NCBI GenBank assembly: GCA_016716965.1 | Contig: JADJUP010000043.1 | Coordinates: 41,178 to 105,177, forward strand | DNA from: Sulfuritalea sp. | GTDB taxonomy: Bacteria > Pseudomonadota > Gammaproteobacteria > Burkholderiales > Rhodocyclaceae | Length of the DNA: 64,000 nt | Reading direction: 5' to 3' | In this document: one piece after another, positions 62,904 through 64,000 of the stretch | Numbering within the stretch: position 1 is the stretch's first letter | Layout: the number at the start of each line of letters is the position of its first letter | Notes under the pieces: model-generated | Seen by the model: only the letters and a program-made list of their open reading frames with translations | Told to the model about the DNA's origin: nothing | Database searches by the model: none | Made by a program: the position numbers and the translations under genes

Positions 62904-64000
62904 ATGAAAGCAGCAAAGAAATCGGGCAGCAAGGAAAGCAACAAGGTTGTCCTCGCCTATTCCGGCGGTCTCCGACACCTCGGTCATCCTAAAGTGGCTG
63001 CAGGACACCTACAACTGCGAAGTGGTGACTTTCACCGCCGACCGGGGCAGGTGAGGAACTGAACCGGCGCGTGCCAAGGCACTGCAGATGGGGGATTGGG
63101 TCGAAGAACATCTTCATCGACGACCTGCGCGAGGAGTCCGCCCGCGATTTCGTCTTCCCGACGTTCCGCTGCAACACCTGCCCTACGAGGGCGAATAACT
63201 GCCGGCACTTCGATCGCGCGGCCGCTGATCGCCAAGCGCCCGGTCGAGACACGAAGAAGACCGGCGCCAATTCGATTTCCGAAGTGACCGGACAAAGGCA
63301 ACGACCATGTTCGCTTCGAACTTGGCGCCTATGCCCTGATGCCCAATGTCAAGGTCATCGCACCGGCGCGAGTGGGACCAGCTCGCGCGAGAAGCTGATG
63401 GCCTATGCCGAGAAGAACGGCATCCCGGTCGAGATGAGCACAAGAAAGGCGGCTCGCCTACTCGATTGGACGCCAACCTGCCGCACATCTCCTACGAAGG
63501 TCAGCCACTTCGAAGATCCCGGGGCGGAGGCCGAGGAATCCATGTGGCGCTGGACCGTGTCGCCGGAAAGGCGCGACCGTGCCGAGTACCTCGACATCGA
63601 ATTCAGGCAGGGCGACCCGGTCGCACCTAACGGCAAGAAGATGAAGCCCCATGTCCTGCTTGCCACGCTCAACCAGCTCGGCGGCAAGCACGGCATCGGT
63701 CGCCTCGACCGTCGAGAACCGCTACTGTCGGAATGGTAGTCTGCGCGGCTGCTATGAAACCCCGGGCGGCAGCATCCGCTTAGGGCGCACCGCGCCATCG
63801 AGTCGGTCTGCCTGACCGCTCAGTCGCCCACCTCAAGGACGACCTGGCCGCCGCGCTACGCCAGCCTGATCTACAACGGCTACCGGTGGAGCCCTTCGAG
63901 CGTCGCGTGCCCTGCAACGCTTGATCGACCACACCCAGCAGACGGTCAATGGTTGGGTGCGGCCTGCTCTACAAGGGCAACGTGATCGTGACCGGGCGCG
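62904..64000 (+). CDS. argG: Argininosuccinate synthase (many frameshifts; continues past window)
   Basis: ATG 62904 behind GAGGGAAG. KVVLAYSGGL carries the ATP-pyrophosphatase P-loop; SRADxx-type order is broken by an extra C near 62969 and further indels about every 50-100 bases. Later pieces EKNGIPVEMS, LPHISYEG, DPGAEAEESMWRWTVSPE and KPHVLLATLNQLGGKHGIGR identify it. Last enzyme but one of arginine synthesis. Confidence 0.85.

Noticed and set aside
56890..64000. Reading ggt, murJ, rpsT, argD, argF and argG as pseudogenes
   Set aside because: Core essential and biosynthetic genes all broken by short indels of rising density fits sequence error, not decay.

Overview
The window is a bacterial chromosome segment of about 60-65% G+C with dense, well-conserved housekeeping genes. 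Three runs of gene order are typical of Betaproteobacteria: rlmN-pilW-rodZ-ispG-hisS-yfgM-bamB-der-hfq-hflX-hflK-hflC-yjeT-hisZ-purA-(tRNA-Leu)-rnr, rpmB-rpmG-radC-coaBC-dut, and exbB-exbD-lpxK-trm112-kdsB-adk-pfk. A periplasmic sulfide-type flavocytochrome, a NapC-type multihaem protein, a full glyoxylate shunt with its kinase/phosphatase switch, and pyrophosphate-linked glycolysis with a proton-pumping pyrophosphatase suggest a respiratory betaproteobacterium. I would guess a member of the Rhodocyclales (Sulfuritalea/Sterolibacterium-like); that placement is inferred from gene content, not computed.

Layout. 0-4.7 kb: a DctB/DctS-type sensor kinase (cut by the window edge) divergent from a dctPQM TRAP transporter. 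4.8-22.7 kb: ndk and the long plus-strand housekeeping run ending in rnr, with a minus-strand tRNA-Leu(CAG) between purA and rnr. 22.8-25.7 kb: rpmG/rpmB, radC, coaBC, dut. 25.7-29.4 kb: a minus-strand operon of a NapC-haem-domain fusion cytochrome, a dihaem cytochrome c and a flavocytochrome c sulfide dehydrogenase flavoprotein. 29.7-30.8 kb: lrgAB. 30.9-42.9 kb: aceB, a divergent LysR regulator, an alpha/beta hydrolase, aceA, rraA, clpS-clpA, a cold-shock gene, icd and a divergent aceK, so the whole isocitrate branch point lies within 12 kb. 42.9-47 kb: rluE, an Ala/Lys-rich exported peptide, a DUF192 protein, slyX, sodB, xseA. 47-55.8 kb: exbBD, lpxK, trm112, kdsB, adk, two phosphofructokinases (one ATP-type, one PPi-type) and hppA. 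55.8-64 kb: ggt, murJ, rpsT, a small orphan protein, an orphan ParA, and argD-argF-argG.

Sequence quality. Up to about 56.8 kb reading frames are intact. From about 56.9 kb onward every multi-exchange gene except the 73-aa orphan carries one- or two-base indels, often in short G/C runs, and their density rises toward the end (ggt 1, murJ 4, rpsT 1, parA 2, argD several, argF several, argG many). Essential genes are hit equally, so this looks like a low-quality contig end and not gene decay.

Most interesting signals. (1) A dispersed nucleotide repeat with core GTCGGCGCTGGCGGCACGG occurs ten times, in both orientations, in several reading frames of unrelated genes and directly behind stop codons. 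(2) A NapC/haem-domain fusion with an extra C-x3-C-H motif sits with fccAB. (3) Paired palindromic operators TCTTATATAAGA flank the aceA control region. (4) Two convergent perfect DnaA boxes lie in a 409-bp gap. (5) A 7-3-7 palindrome precedes sodB. (6) A stable-RNA promoter is embedded in the start of rnr.
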